From assembly GCF_003575975.1 (NCBI RefSeq), contig NZ_QQXK01000005.1, positions 1 through 64,000 on the forward strand: a stretch of DNA of 64,000 nt, written 5' to 3'. Positions 36,333-45,838 of this stretch are shown here, one piece after another. A model generated the notes under the pieces. The model was not told the origin of the DNA. It saw only the letters and a program-made list of their open reading frames with translations, and ran no database searches. The stretch's first letter is position 1; each line of letters begins with the position of its first letter. The stretch comes from Galactobacter valiniphilus. GTDB taxonomy: Bacteria > Actinomycetota > Actinomycetes > Actinomycetales > Micrococcaceae. A program made the position numbers and the translations under genes.

Positions 36333-37247
36333 ATGGCCGAGCAGCCCACCACCCCCCAGCCCGAGCAGACCACGGGCGGCCCGCGCGTCAAGCGCGACAT
36401 GGCCCGCATGCTCAAGGGCGGCGTCATCATGGACGTGGTGACCCCGGAGCAGGCCCGCATCGCCGAGGACGCCGGCGCCGTGGCCGTCATGGCGCTCGAG
36501 CGCGTTCCCGCCGACATCCGTGCCCAGGGCGGCGTCTCCCGCATGTCCGACCCGGACATGATTGACGGCATCATCGAGGCCGTGTCCATCCCGGTCATGG
36601 CCAAGGCCCGCATCGGCCACTTCATGGAGGCCCGCGTCCTCGAGTCCCTCGGGGTCGACTACATCGACGAGTCCGAGGTGCTTTCGCCGGCCGACTACGC
36701 CAACCACATCGACAAGCACGAGTTCACCGTGCCGTTCGTCTGCGGCGCCACCAACCTGGGCGAGGCCCTGCGCCGCATCACCGAGGGCGCCGGCATGATC
36801 CGCTCCAAGGGCGAGGCCGGCACGGGCGACGTCTCCAACGCCGTGACCCACATGCGCACCATCCGCGCCGAGATCGCGCGCCTGACCTCCCTGGCCCCCG
36901 ACGAGCTCTACGTCGCCGCCAAGGAGCTGCAGGCCCCCTACGAGCTTGTCGCCGAGGTGGCCCGCACGGGCGAGCTGCCCGTGGTGCTCTTCACCGCCGG
37001 CGGCATCGCGACCCCGGCCGACGCGGCCATGATGATGCAGCTCGGCGCCCAGGGCGTGTTCGTTGGCTCCGGCATCTTCAAGTCCGGCAACCCGGCCCAG
37101 CGCGCGGCGGCCATCGTGAAGGCCACGACCTTCCACGACGATCCGTCCGTGGTCGCCGAGGTCTCCCGCGGCCTGGGCGAGGCCATGGTGGGGATCAACG
37201 TCACCGACATCCCGGTGCCGCACCGCCTCGCCGAGCGCGGCTGGTGA
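36333..37247 (+). CDS. pdxS: Pyridoxal 5'-phosphate synthase, synthase subunit PdxS
   Basis: 304-residue TIM-barrel enzyme that condenses ribose 5-phosphate, glyceraldehyde 3-phosphate and ammonia to [22 protein letters not shown] (first active-site Lys) and [10 protein letters not shown] (second Lys loop) are intact. The C-terminal [12 protein letters not shown] phosphate site is present. ATG 36333 has AGGAG upstream. The stop overlaps pdxT by 4 nt, and ammonia is channelled from PdxT in the dodecameric complex. Confidence 0.97.
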   Translation: MAEQPTTPQPEQTTGGPRVKRDMARMLKGGVIMDVVTPEQARIAEDAGAVAVMALERVPADIRAQGGVSRMSDPDMIDGIIEAVSIPVMAKARIGHFMEARVLESLGVDYIDESEVLSPADYANHIDKHEFTVPFVCGATNLGEALRRITEGAGMIRSKGEAGTGDVSNAVTHMRTIRAEIARLTSLAPDELYVAAKELQAPYELVAEVARTGELPVVLFTAGGIATPADAAMMMQLGAQGVFVGSGIFKSGNPAQRAAAIVKATTFHDDPSVVAEVSRGLGEAMVGINVTDIPVPHRLAERGW

Positions 37248-37936
37248 GCACCCTCTCCACGGAGGCGGCCCGTCTGCACGGGACGTTGGGTGCGCAGGCG
37301 CCCGGCGACGGCGTGCGGGTGGGCGTGCTCGCCCTCCAGGGCGATGTGCGCGAGCACGCCGAGGCCCTGCGCGCCGTGGGTGCCGTGCCGGTCCCGGTGC
37401 GCCGGGCGAGCGAGCTGGCCTCGGTCGACGGGCTCATCCTGCCCGGCGGCGAGTCCACGGCGATCGCGCACCTGCTGCGGGTCTTCGAGCTCATGGAGCC
37501 GCTGCGCGCGGCGATCGCCGACGGGCTCCCCGTCCTCGGGACGTGCGCCGGCATGATCCTCCTCTCCGACACGATCGCCGACCCGGCGGTGGTGCGCGGC
37601 CGCGAGCAGGAGAGCATCGGCGGGCTGGGCGTCACGGTGCGCCGCAACGCCTTCGGGCGCCAGGTTGACAGCTTCGAGCAGGACCTCGAACTGGCGGCCT
37701 GGGGCGCATCGCTGCCCGGCCCCTCGAGCGTCCGCGCGGTGTTCATCCGCGCGCCGCGCATCGAGGAGGTGGGCGAGGGCGTGAGCGTCCTGGCCACCGT
37801 GGACGGGCACCCCGTCGCCGTGGCGCAGGGGCATCTCGTCGCGACGTCGTTCCACCCGGAATCGGCGGGGGAGACGGCGCTGCACTCCTGGCTCGCCGCC
37901 GCGGCGGGAGAACGGGCGGCGGGCCGCGTGGCCTAA
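37244..37936 (+). CDS. pdxT: Pyridoxal 5'-phosphate synthase, glutaminase subunit PdxT
   Basis: 230-residue class I glutamine amidotransferase. It shows [17 protein letters not shown], nucleophile Cys101 in GTCAGM and the His-Glu pair in SFHPE. An N-terminal extension of about 24 residues precedes the usual VGVLALQG start. The GTG 37244 overlap with pdxS (GTGA) supports it, although a later start at GTG near 37316 would match family length better. Supplies ammonia to PdxS. Confidence 0.94.
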   Translation: MSTLSTEAARLHGTLGAQAPGDGVRVGVLALQGDVREHAEALRAVGAVPVPVRRASELASVDGLILPGGESTAIAHLLRVFELMEPLRAAIADGLPVLGTCAGMILLSDTIADPAVVRGREQESIGGLGVTVRRNAFGRQVDSFEQDLELAAWGASLPGPSSVRAVFIRAPRIEEVGEGVSVLATVDGHPVAVAQGHLVATSFHPESAGETALHSWLAAAAGERAAGRVA

Positions 37937-37955
37937 GGGCCCCAACCCCAGAAGC

Positions 37956-38005
37956 GGAGTGGGTTCGGTACGGTTTTTCGCGAGAAAACGTGCCGAACCC
38001 ACTCC
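37956..38005. terminator. Long bidirectional hairpin between pdxT and the M3 peptidase
   Basis: GGAGTGGGTTCGG (37956-37968) pairs with CCGAACCCACTCC (37993-38005). The interior continues the pairing with T- and A-rich runs. Unlike most hairpins here it holds T and A tracts inside the stem. Confidence 0.65.
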
Positions 38006-38023
38006 GATGTTGCTTGGGGCGGC

Positions 38024-40027
38024 TCAGCCCTGGATCAGGCCCCGACGGCGCAGCAGGAACGCCGGATCGGCGTCGCGCCCGCGGTAGGCGCGGAAGGACT
38101 CGAGCGTGTCGCGCGTGTTGCCGCGCGAGAGGAACTCCTCGCGGAAACGCTGGCCGGCCGCCCGTACGTCCGGCTGCTCCTCGAACCAGGCCACCGTGTC
38201 GGCGTCGAGCACCTCGGCCCAGAAGTACGAGTAGTACCCGGCCGAGTACCCGGACTCGAAGATGTGCTGGAAGTAGCCGCTGCGGTAGCGCGGCGCGATC
38301 GCCTCCGGGTCGAAGCCGTGGGCGCGCAGGGCCGCGTCCTCGAAGGCGAGCGGATCCTCGACCCGCTCGCCGGCCGGGAGCGTGTGCCACGCCAGGTCCA
38401 GCAGAGCGGCTCCCAGGTACTCCGTGGTGCTGAAGCCCTCGCCCCATTGCGCGGCGGCGATCAGCGCCTCGAGCGTCTCGGCGGGCAGCGCCGCGCCCGT
38501 GCTCCAGTGCTTGGCGTAGTGGGGGAGCACCTCCGGATGCTTGGCCCACATCTCGTTGACCTGGCTCGGGAACTCCACGATGTCCGTGGGGATGGCCGTG
38601 CCGGCCAGCGACGGGTAGGCCGCGGCGGAGAACAGCCCGTGCAGGGCGTGCCCAAACTCGTGGAAGAGCGTGTTGACCTCGTCCAGCGTGCACAGGGCCG
38701 GCTCGCCCGGGGGCGACTGCGGGATGTTGAGGTTGTTCATCACCACGGGGCGTTCGCCCAGGGCGCTCGCGCCGTCGCGCAGGGAGTTCATCCAGGCACC
38801 GCCGCGCTTGGTGGGGCGGGCGAAGAAGTCGCCGATGAACAGCCCGAGCCCGGTGCCGTCCTCATCGAAGACCTCCCACACGCGGGCGTCCGGATGGTGG
38901 ACCGGCAGGTCGGGGCGGGGCGTGAAGCTCAGCCCGTAGACGAGGCGGGCGGCGCGAAAGACGCCCTCGTTGAGCACGCGGTCCAGCTCGAAGTAGTCCT
39001 TCAGGGCCCCGGCGTCCACGCCGAAGTCCCGGGCCGCGACGGCGTCGAGTCCAGCCGGGCGGTCCCACGCGTTGACCGGACTCCCCGTTACCTCGGCGAT
39101 GCGCGCGTCCTCCGCCGCTGCGTTCGCGACGGCGGGGGCCACGGCCCTCGAGAGCAGCTCCTGGACCCGCTCGAGGCGCGTCTCCGAGCGGGTGGCGAGG
39201 GTCGCCGCCGCGTGGTGCGGGTAGCCAAGCAGCTCCGCGCGCTCGGCGCGCAGGGCCGAGATCTCCACGGCCAGTCCTAGGGTCCCGCCCGGCGAGGCGT
39301 CGCCGCGGGAGACGGAGGCAGTGTGCAGGCGCTCGCGGCTCGCGGTGCCGGTGAGCTCCGCCAGGGCCGGCTGCACGCTCGGGAGGATGAGCGTGAGCAG
39401 GTTCCCCTCCAGCCCGGCACGCTGCGCGGCGGCGGCCGAGGAAGCCAGGGCCGAGGCAGACAGCCCGGTCGCCTCTTCGGCGCTGAGCAGCACCGCGGCG
39501 TCGTTCATGTCCTCGCTCACGCGCTGGCCAAAGCGCGTGCTGAGCGCCGAGATGCGATCGTTGAGCTCGCTCAGGCGGGCGCGGCCCGCCTCGTCCAGCT
39601 CCGCGCCGGCCAGGCGGCGGCGGATGAGCGTCTGCTGAGCGAGCCGCGCCTCCTCGCCCTCCAGCGCGCTCACATCCACCTCCGCGAGGCGCCGCGTGAG
39701 CCCCGGGTGCAGCGTCAGGGCGTCCTCGTGGGCGCTCCCGAGCTCGGAGATCACGAGCTCCGCGTCCTTCATCTGAGCCGTGCCGTGGGAGGGAATGATG
39801 TTCCACGCCGCCCCCATGGCGCGGCGCAGGATCGGGGCGCTGCGCTCGAGCGCGCCGAAGGTGTTCTCGAAGCTCGCGGGGGCCGGGTCGGCCACGATCG
39901 CCTCCACGTTGGCCAGCTGCTCGGCGATGCCCTCGCGGACGCCGTCGATCAGGTCCTGCGCCGTGATGGTGGCCAGCGCCGGCAACTCGTAGGGGAGGGG
40001 GCTCGGATGGGTGAAGACGGGGCTCAT
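38024..40027 (-). CDS. M3 family zinc peptidase (peptidyl-dipeptidase Dcp type)
   Basis: 667 residues. The zinc site is HEFGHALH, with the third ligand Glu about 25 residues on (VEFPSQVNE), and the C-terminal HIFESGYSAGYYSY region is the substrate Tyr/His loop of oligopeptidase A/Dcp enzymes. It degrades short peptides in the cytoplasm; no signal peptide. ATG 40027 has no ribosome binding site, but CACGCT lies exactly 7 nt upstream on the minus strand, so it may be leaderless. Longer upstream reading frame is not family-like. Confidence 0.93.
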   Translation of the reverse strand: MSPVFTHPSPLPYELPALATITAQDLIDGVREGIAEQLANVEAIVADPAPASFENTFGALERSAPILRRAMGAAWNIIPSHGTAQMKDAELVISELGSAHEDALTLHPGLTRRLAEVDVSALEGEEARLAQQTLIRRRLAGAELDEAGRARLSELNDRISALSTRFGQRVSEDMNDAAVLLSAEEATGLSASALASSAAAAQRAGLEGNLLTLILPSVQPALAELTGTASRERLHTASVSRGDASPGGTLGLAVEISALRAERAELLGYPHHAAATLATRSETRLERVQELLSRAVAPAVANAAAEDARIAEVTGSPVNAWDRPAGLDAVAARDFGVDAGALKDYFELDRVLNEGVFRAARLVYGLSFTPRPDLPVHHPDARVWEVFDEDGTGLGLFIGDFFARPTKRGGAWMNSLRDGASALGERPVVMNNLNIPQSPPGEPALCTLDEVNTLFHEFGHALHGLFSAAAYPSLAGTAIPTDIVEFPSQVNEMWAKHPEVLPHYAKHWSTGAALPAETLEALIAAAQWGEGFSTTEYLGAALLDLAWHTLPAGERVEDPLAFEDAALRAHGFDPEAIAPRYRSGYFQHIFESGYSAGYYSYFWAEVLDADTVAWFEEQPDVRAAGQRFREEFLSRGNTRDTLESFRAYRGRDADPAFLLRRRGLIQG

Positions 40028-40086
40028 GGGCACCAGCGTGCCACGCCAACCCGGGGCCGTGCGCGGGTCGACGCGCGCCCGGACGT

Positions 40087-40092
40087 TAGAAT
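40087..40092 (+). promoter_or_regulatory. -10 box of yebC
   Basis: TAGAAT, 120 nt upstream of the yebC start; no convincing -35. The leader is long and its function is not visible. Confidence 0.5.
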
Positions 40093-40211
40093 GGGCGTGA
40101 TCCGTTGTGCACTCCGACAAAAGCGACCGCGCCCGAGAGGCGTCCGCGGCACTTGAGCAGGGCTTCGTGCGCAACGCGCAGAACTTGCCACCTTCAGACA
40201 CAAGGAGCCAC

Positions 40212-40973
40212 ATGTCCGGGCACTCCAAATGGGCCACTACCAAGCACAAGAAGGCGGCGATCGACGCCAAGCGTGCCAAGGCCTTCGCGCAGTACATCAA
40301 GAAGATCGAGGTGGCCGCCCGCGCCGGCGGCGCCGACATCGCCGGTAACCCGGGGCTCGAGCTCGCCGTCTCCAAGGCCAAGAAGAACTCGGTTCCGGCC
40401 GCGAACATCGATCGCGCCATCAAGCGCGGCGCCGGCCTGACCGGCGAGGTCGTGGACTACACCGAGATCATCTACGAGGCGCGCGGCCCGCAGGGTTCCG
40501 CCCTCCTCGTGGAGTGCCTGACCGACAACAAGAACCGCGCCGCGTCCGAGACGCGCGTGGCCATCACCCGCAACGGCGGCACCATCGCCGATCCGGGCTC
40601 GGTCCAGTTCCTCTTCGCCCGCAAGGGTGTTGTGGTGCTGCCCAAGGGCGAGAACACCGAGGACTCGCTCCTCGAGGTCGTCCTTGAGGCCGGCGCCGAC
40701 GCCGAGGAGGTCGTCGACAACGGCGAGACCTTCTCCATCATCTCCGAGCCCACCGACCTGCGTGCCGTGGCCGAGGCCCTGGATGCCGCCGGCATCGAGT
40801 ACGAGAGCGACGAGGTCGAGTTCGTCCCGTCCATGAAGGTCGAGCTGGACGCCGAGGGCGCCCGCAAGTTCTTCAAGCTCGAGGAGGCCCTCGAGGAGCT
40901 GGACGACGTTCAGAACGTCTACTCCAACGTCGAGATCTCGGCCGAGGTCCTCGCCGAGCTCGAAGAGGACTGA
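40212..40973 (+). CDS. YebC/PmpR family protein (TACO1 type)
   Basis: 253 residues starting [14 protein letters not shown], the family hallmark, with [12 protein letters not shown] and [11 protein letters not shown] further on. Described as a DNA-binding regulator in some bacteria and, more recently, as a ribosome-associated factor that eases proline stretches. ATG 40212 has AAGGAG 6 nt upstream. First gene of a cluster with ruvC (3-nt gap) and then ruvAB, a very conserved arrangement. Confidence 0.95.
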   Translation: MSGHSKWATTKHKKAAIDAKRAKAFAQYIKKIEVAARAGGADIAGNPGLELAVSKAKKNSVPAANIDRAIKRGAGLTGEVVDYTEIIYEARGPQGSALLVECLTDNKNRAASETRVAITRNGGTIADPGSVQFLFARKGVVVLPKGENTEDSLLEVVLEAGADAEEVVDNGETFSIISEPTDLRAVAEALDAAGIEYESDEVEFVPSMKVELDAEGARKFFKLEEALEELDDVQNVYSNVEISAEVLAELEED

Positions 40974-40976
40974 GCG

Positions 40977-41606
40977 ATGCCGCTGCGGGTGGTCGGGGTG
41001 GACCCCGGCCTCACCCGCTGCGGCCTCTCGGCGGTGGACGTCGAGCGCACGCGGTCGGCGTCCCTCGTTGACGTGACCGTGGTGGGCACGGCGTCCACTG
41101 TTGCGTTGGACCAGCGGGTCCTCGCCATTGCCGACGGCATCGAGGCCTGGCTCGATCGACACGCGCCGGATGCCGTCGCGATCGAGCGTGTGTTCACCTA
41201 CACCAACGTCTCCAACGTCATGGGCACCGCCCAGGCCATGGGCGTGGTGCTCGCCGCGGCTGCCCGCCGCGGCATCCCCGTAGGTCTGCACACGCCCACG
41301 GAGGTCAAGGCCGCCGTCACGGGCTCCGGCCAGGCGGACAAGGCCACCGTCACCGCCATGGTGACCAAGATCCTCAGGCTGGCCGAGCCGCCGAAGCCGG
41401 CGGACGCGGCGGACGCCATCGCGATCGCCCTGGCCCACGCGTGGCGAGGGGCCGCGCCCGGCTCGCTCGCCGCGGCGTCGTCGGGCACCGCCGGCGGGCT
41501 CACCCCCGCCCAGCGGGCCTGGGCCCAGGCCCAGGCCAAGGCCTCCGGTGGCGGCCGCCGGGCCGAGGAGGCCCGGCTGCGGGCGCTCGCCAAGCGCGGC
41601 CGCTAG
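40977..41606 (+). CDS. ruvC: Holliday junction resolvase RuvC
   Basis: 209 residues; RNase H-like core with catalytic Asp9 ([12 protein letters not shown]), Glu in AIERVF near 70, and the closing acidic pair in [14 protein letters not shown]. The C-terminal 45 residues are an Ala/Gln/Arg-rich tail beyond the fold, not seen in E. coli. Cuts Holliday junctions with RuvAB. Starts 3 nt after yebC; ruvA follows after a 149-nt gap that has its own regulatory signals. Confidence 0.95.
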   Translation: MPLRVVGVDPGLTRCGLSAVDVERTRSASLVDVTVVGTASTVALDQRVLAIADGIEAWLDRHAPDAVAIERVFTYTNVSNVMGTAQAMGVVLAAAARRGIPVGLHTPTEVKAAVTGSGQADKATVTAMVTKILRLAEPPKPADAADAIAIALAHAWRGAAPGSLAAASSGTAGGLTPAQRAWAQAQAKASGGGRRAEEARLRALAKRGR

Positions 41607-41671
41607 CGCCGCTGCGCCACGGCGCCCGACGACGCAGGGCGCGCCTGGGGAGCGTGCCGCCCCGTACCGGC

Positions 41672-41695
41672 TACGATCATCGAAGAGATTTTCGA
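41672..41695 (+). promoter_or_regulatory. ruvAB promoter region with degenerate LexA box
   Basis: TACGAT (41672-41677) is a -10-like hexamer. TCGAAGAGATTTTCGA (41680-41695) matches TCGAAC-N4-GTTCGA except at the two innermost bases, which change symmetrically in position (C to G, G to T). It lies where the transcript would start. RuvCAB is SOS-controlled in mycobacteria, so this is a likely weak LexA site. Confidence 0.5.
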
Positions 41696-41755
41696 ATCCC
41701 GCCCGTGGGCGGGCACGCGAGCGGGCGCATCGGGCCCGCGAGAGGGAAGGGCAGC

Positions 41756-42385
41756 ATGATCGCTCAATTGACCGGGACGGTCGCCTCCACCCAGCTCAAT
41801 TCGCTCGTCCTCGATGTGGGCGGCGTGGGCTACCTCGTGCACTCGACCCCGCGCGCGCTGGCCGGGTGGCGAGAGGGTGAAGCCGCCACGGCCTACACGG
41901 CGCTCGTGGTCCGCGAGGACTCCATGACCCTCTTTGGCTTCGACACGCCGCGCGATCGCGAGACCTTCGAGATCCTCGTCTCGGTGCAGGGCATCGGCCC
42001 GCGGCTCGCCCTCGCGATCCTTGCGGTGCACGCGCCGGAGTCCATCGCCCTCGCCGCCGCGAACGAGGACACCAAGGCCTTCACGCAGGTGCCGGGGATC
42101 GGCCCCAAGGGTGCCCAGCGCATCGTGCTCGAACTCAAGGGCAAGCTGCATCCCACGGGGGAGCAGCCCGTCGCGGCGGCGCCCGCCGGGAGCGCCCAGG
42201 ACGCGCGTTCGGCCCAGGTGCTCGAGGCGCTCGTGGGTCTCGGCTGGAGCGAGAAGGACGCCGGCAAGGCCATCGACGCCGCGCTGGCCGACGATCCCTT
42301 CCTTGAGCAGGCCACCGTGCCCGTGCTCCTGCGTGCGGTCCTCGCCGGCATCGGCCGCGCCTCCGGCCTGAAGGCCGGCCGCTGA
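41756..42385 (+). CDS. ruvA: Holliday junction DNA helicase subunit RuvA
   Basis: 209 residues. N-terminal OB domain ([19 protein letters not shown]); two helix-hairpin-helix motifs ([13 protein letters not shown] and [12 protein letters not shown]); a C-terminal helical domain that contacts RuvB ([15 protein letters not shown]). Binds the four-way junction and loads RuvB. ATG 41756 has GGAAGG 9 nt upstream; its stop shares a base with the ruvB start. Confidence 0.96.
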   Translation: MIAQLTGTVASTQLNSLVLDVGGVGYLVHSTPRALAGWREGEAATAYTALVVREDSMTLFGFDTPRDRETFEILVSVQGIGPRLALAILAVHAPESIALAAANEDTKAFTQVPGIGPKGAQRIVLELKGKLHPTGEQPVAAAPAGSAQDARSAQVLEALVGLGWSEKDAGKAIDAALADDPFLEQATVPVLLRAVLAGIGRASGLKAGR

Positions 42386-43422
42386 TGAGCGAGTCACTCA
42401 CCTCCGCGGGGCAGGAGCCGGAGGAGCGCGCCCTCGAGGCTGCCATGCGCCCCAAGAACCTCGACGAGTTCGTGGGGCAGCCGCGCGTGCGCCAGCAGCT
42501 CTCGCTGGTCTTGGAGGCCTCCAAGCTGCGCGGGCGCGTGGCAGACCACGTGCTGCTTTCCGGTCCGCCAGGCCTCGGCAAGACGACGCTGGCCATGATC
42601 GTCGCGAGCGAGATGCAGGCCCCGCTGCGCATTTCCTCGGGCCCCGCCATCCAGAACGCCGGCGACCTCGCCGCCATCCTCTCCTCGCTCACCGAGGGGG
42701 AGGTGCTCTTCCTCGATGAGATCCACCGGCTCTCGCGCCCGGCCGAGGAAATGCTCTACCTCGCCATGGAGGACTTCCGCGTGGACATCGTGGTGGGCAA
42801 GGGCGCCGGGGCCACGGCCATCCCGCTCGAGCTGCCCCCCTTCACGCTCGTGGGAGCCACGACGCGCGCCGGCCTGCTGCCCGCGCCGCTGCGCGACCGC
42901 TTCGGCTTCACCGGGCACCTCGAGTTCTATTCGCAGGACGAGCTGGAGCTGGTCCTGCGCCGCTCCGCCGTCATGCTGGATCTGACCGTCACGCAGGCGG
43001 GCTTTGCGCAGATCGCCTCGCGCTCGCGCGGCACCCCGCGCATCGCCAACCGGCTCCTTCGGCGCGTGCGCGACTGGGCGCTCGTCCACGGTCAGCACAC
43101 CATCGACGCCAAGGCGGCCGGGGCAGCGCTGGACATGTACGAGGTCGACGCGAAGGGCCTCGACCGCCTCGACCGCGCCGTGCTGACGGCCCTGTGCCAG
43201 AAGTTCGGCGGGGGACCCGTGGGACTGTCAACCCTCGCCATCGCCGTGGGCGAAGAGGCCGAGACGGTGGAGGAGGTGGCCGAGCCCTTCCTCGTGCGTG
43301 AGGGCCTGCTCGGACGCACCCCGCGCGGGCGTGTCGCCACCGCCGCCTCCTGGCGGCACCTCGGGCTCGCCGCCCCGGACGGCGCCCCGGGGGCATGGGG
43401 GGAGACCGAACCCCTCCTGTGA
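42385..43422 (+). CDS. ruvB: Holliday junction branch-migration ATPase RuvB
   Basis: 345 residues of AAA+ ATPase. Walker [10 protein letters not shown] is near 60-68, Walker [10 protein letters not shown] near 110, sensor 1 GATTRAG and the arginine finger region RDRFGF. The C-terminal winged helix ends [18 protein letters not shown]. Drives branch migration around RuvA-bound junctions. TGATG overlap with ruvA gives coupled translation. Confidence 0.97.
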   Translation: MSESLTSAGQEPEERALEAAMRPKNLDEFVGQPRVRQQLSLVLEASKLRGRVADHVLLSGPPGLGKTTLAMIVASEMQAPLRISSGPAIQNAGDLAAILSSLTEGEVLFLDEIHRLSRPAEEMLYLAMEDFRVDIVVGKGAGATAIPLELPPFTLVGATTRAGLLPAPLRDRFGFTGHLEFYSQDELELVLRRSAVMLDLTVTQAGFAQIASRSRGTPRIANRLLRRVRDWALVHGQHTIDAKAAGAALDMYEVDAKGLDRLDRAVLTALCQKFGGGPVGLSTLAIAVGEEAETVEEVAEPFLVREGLLGRTPRGRVATAASWRHLGLAAPDGAPGAWGETEPLL

Positions 43423-43469
43423 GGTTCGGGCTTTCGGGGTGTGTCGCCTGCGTCACGCCCCCTCGGCGG

Positions 43470-43482
43470 TATGCTGATGGCC
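43470..43482 (+). promoter_or_regulatory. -10 element upstream of yajC
   Basis: TATGCT (43470-43475) is a very good -10. Seven nt later comes ATG 43483, so a transcript from here would be leaderless for a 30-codon reading frame and would carry yajC with a 67-nt leader. Confidence 0.55.
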
Positions 43483-43575
43483 ATGTGTGCCCGCCCCGGT
43501 CGTGGTACACCCTGGCAGTACAGACTTCTTAACGGACGGATGACCCCTCGTGACGCTCTCCTACGTGCTTGCTGA
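43483..43575 (+). CDS. Possible leaderless 30-codon upstream reading frame overlapping yajC
   Basis: The frame begins Met-Cys-Ala-Arg-Pro and ends Arg-Ala-Cys-stop at 43573-43575. It overlaps the yajC start (GTG 43550) in another frame by 26 nt. ATG sits exactly 7 nt behind TATGCT. Ribosomes translating it would cross the yajC start region, so it could modulate yajC-secDF. No hydrophobic segment is present, unlike known Sec-monitoring arrest peptides. Its coding status rests only on the promoter geometry. Confidence 0.35.
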   Translation: MCARPGRGTPWQYRLLNGRMTPRDALLRAC

Positions 43576-43978
43576 AGACGCAGCGCAGCAGCAGACCTTT
43601 AACCCGATGATGCTGGTCCTGCTGGCTCTCTTCGCCGTCATGATCTTCATGATGTTCCGCAACCGCAAGAAGGCCACGGCCGCCGCGGAGGAGCGCAAGA
43701 ACCAGCTGGTGCCCGGCGCCGAGATCATGACCACGGCGGGCATCTACGGCACGGTGCTTTCCGTCGACACGGAGAACAACCGCCTCGTGCTCGAGGTGGC
43801 CCCCGGCAACGCGATCACGTTCGACGGCCGCGCCGTGGCCCAGATCGTCTCTTCGCCGGCCGCCATCGTTGCCGATTCCCCGGCGGATGCCGCCGCCGCG
43901 TTGAGCTCGGAGGCCGATGAGGCCGACCGCCAGCGCGAGCAGGACGGCGAGAACGGCACCGACCGCAACCGCGACTGA
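43550..43978 (+). CDS. yajC: Preprotein translocase subunit YajC
   Basis: 142 residues. A single membrane helix (about 20-36, rich in Met/Leu/Phe) is followed by the basic FRNRKKA and the conserved LVPGAEIMTTAGIYGTVLSVD small domain. The acidic C-terminal tail of about 45 residues is disordered-looking. Accessory partner of SecDF-YidC at the membrane. GTG 43550 with GGACGG upstream. First of yajC-secD-secF. Confidence 0.94.
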   Translation: MTLSYVLAEDAAQQQTFNPMMLVLLALFAVMIFMMFRNRKKATAAAEERKNQLVPGAEIMTTAGIYGTVLSVDTENNRLVLEVAPGNAITFDGRAVAQIVSSPAAIVADSPADAAAALSSEADEADRQREQDGENGTDRNRD

Positions 43979-43987
43979 CCTTTTCTC

Positions 43988-44029
43988 ACACCGCGTGGGC
44001 GCCCCTGATCGGGGCCGCCCACGCGGTGT
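43988..44029 (+). terminator. Hairpin between yajC and secD
   Basis: ACACCGCGTGGGCG (43988-44001) pairs with CGCCCACGCGGTGT (44016-44029), with further pairing inside. It lies in the 75-nt gap of an operon, so it is more likely an attenuator or mRNA-stability element than a full stop. Confidence 0.55.
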
Positions 44030-44053
44030 TTGACCGAAAAACGAAGGACATCC

Positions 44054-45838
44054 ATGGCATCCACTGCCCCTGTCCGCCACGCACGCAAGGCGTTGCTGTG
44101 GCTAGGCATCATCCACCTGGTGCTCTTTGCGGTGCTCACGACCGGCGTTGTGCTCAGCAACACCAAGGTCATCGGCGAGAACGCCGCCAGCTTCGAGCCC
44201 AAGCTCGCGCTTGATCTGCAGGGCGGCACCGAGATGATCTTGGCGCCCCAGCTCGAGGACCCGAACGCGACGATCGACGCCGATCAGCTGGCGCAGGCCG
44301 TGGCGATCATCCGCGAGCGCGTGAGTGGCTCCGGCGTGAACGAGGCCCAGGTCTCCACGCAGAACGGCCGCAACATCGTCGTGGCGATGCCGGGCGAGAT
44401 CACCACTGAGCAGCGCGACCTGATCAAGTCCTCGGCCCAGATGGAGTTCCGCGCCGTGCTCATGGCGTCCTCGACCTTCACCGCCGTGCCGGAGGAGAGC
44501 CGCACCAAGGACGCTGATCTTCCCAAGCCGACCGCCAAGGGCGATCCCAACAACGGTTCGGACACCAACTGGATCACGGCCGAGTGGGTCAAGAAGTTCG
44601 AGGCCTGGGACTGCCTCACCGAGATGTCAAAGACGCCGCGCACACAATTTGCAGCGGACGGCCCGGCCATCGCGTGTGAGATCGACCCGGAAGCCGGCCA
44701 GGCCGTGAAATACCTGCTGGGTCCGGTCGAGGTGAAGGGTGCCGACATCTCGAGCGCCAGCTCGGGTCAGGTCACCAACTCTCAGGGTTACAACACGGGT
44801 GCCTGGGGCGTGAACCTCTCCTTCAACTCCGAGGGCACCGAGGACTTTAAGAAGGTCACGCAGCGCCTGACCGGGCTCGAGTCACCGCGCAATCAGTTCG
44901 CGATCGTGCTCGACGGTTCCGTGGTGTCGGCCCCGCGAGCGGACGTCGGAATCACCGACGGCAACTCGCAGATCACCGGCAACTTCACGCAGCAGAGCGC
45001 CGCGCAGCTGGCGCAGCAGCTCAAGTACGGTGCGCTGCCGATGTCCTTCACGATTCAGTCGGACCAGCAGATCTCGCCGACCCTCGGCACCGATCAGCTC
45101 AAGATGGGCCTCATCGCGGGCCTCATCGGCCTGATCCTCGTGGCCATCTACTCCTTCTTCCAGTACCGCCTGCTCGGCCTCGTCACCATCGCCTCGCTGC
45201 TCATCGCCGGCCTGCTGACGTACCTGGCGATCGCGCTGCTGGGCTGGAGCGCCGACTACCGTCTCTCGCTCGCCGGCGTGGCGGGCATCATCGTGGCCAT
45301 CGGCCTGACGGCGGACTCGTTCATCGTGTACTTCGAACGCATCCGCGATGAGCTGCGCGACGGCCGCTCGCTCACCCTCGCGGTGGAGAACGGCTGGTCG
45401 CGCGCCAAGCGCACCATCATGGCCTCCAAGGCCGTGAACCTTCTGGCCGCCGTGGTGCTGTACTTCGTCTCCGTCGGCAACGTGAAGGGCTTCGCCTTCA
45501 CGCTCGGCCTCACCGCCGTCGCCGACCTCGTGGTGGTCTTCCTGTTCACCCACCCCGTGCTGCAGATCCTGGCCAAGACGCGTTTCTTCGGCGAGGGCCA
45601 CAAGCTCTCCGGCCTGGATCCCTCCCTGCTGGGTGCGCAGCCGCTGTACCGCGGCGCCGGCACGTTCCGCGAGCGCAAGGACCTCACCGAGGTCAAGGCC
45701 AAGGACCGGGGTGCAGCCAAGGAGGCGCAGCGCCGCATGACCATTGCCGAGCGCAAGCGGGCCGAGGAGCTCGAGCGCCGCAGTGGCGGCACCGCCACCG
45801 CCGTGAAGGACGAGATCGAGGAGGAGACCCGTGGCTAG
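44054..45838 (+). CDS. secD: Protein translocase subunit SecD
   Basis: 594 residues. The first membrane helix is at about 12-32. A large extracytoplasmic domain follows, containing LDLQGGTEMIL and the P1 region with AVAIIRERVSGSGV. Five C-terminal helices include LAGVAGIIVAIGLTADSFIVYFE, the conserved helix of the proton-conducting RND-like core. The C-terminal cytoplasmic tail is basic and coiled. It pulls translocated proteins out of SecYEG using the proton gradient. ATG 44054 follows GAAGGA; an upstream TTG at 44030 lies in the hairpin arm and is unlikely. Overlaps secF by 8 nt. Confidence 0.95.
   Translation: MASTAPVRHARKALLWLGIIHLVLFAVLTTGVVLSNTKVIGENAASFEPKLALDLQGGTEMILAPQLEDPNATIDADQLAQAVAIIRERVSGSGVNEAQVSTQNGRNIVVAMPGEITTEQRDLIKSSAQMEFRAVLMASSTFTAVPEESRTKDADLPKPTAKGDPNNGSDTNWITAEWVKKFEAWDCLTEMSKTPRTQFAADGPAIACEIDPEAGQAVKYLLGPVEVKGADISSASSGQVTNSQGYNTGAWGVNLSFNSEGTEDFKKVTQRLTGLESPRNQFAIVLDGSVVSAPRADVGITDGNSQITGNFTQQSAAQLAQQLKYGALPMSFTIQSDQQISPTLGTDQLKMGLIAGLIGLILVAIYSFFQYRLLGLVTIASLLIAGLLTYLAIALLGWSADYRLSLAGVAGIIVAIGLTADSFIVYFERIRDELRDGRSLTLAVENGWSRAKRTIMASKAVNLLAAVVLYFVSVGNVKGFAFTLGLTAVADLVVVFLFTHPVLQILAKTRFFGEGHKLSGLDPSLLGAQPLYRGAGTFRERKDLTEVKAKDRGAAKEAQRRMTIAERKRAEELERRSGGTATAVKDEIEEETRG

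Noticed and set aside
41680-41700. TTCGAATCC resembling a tRNA T-arm
   Set aside because: No acceptor or anticodon stem can be built around it, and it fits a degenerate LexA box instead. No tRNA was found anywhere in the window.
43483-43575. The upstream frame of yajC as a known Sec-monitoring arrest peptide
   Set aside because: It has no hydrophobic export segment and no recognised arrest motif near its end; only a leaderless-frame hypothesis is kept.
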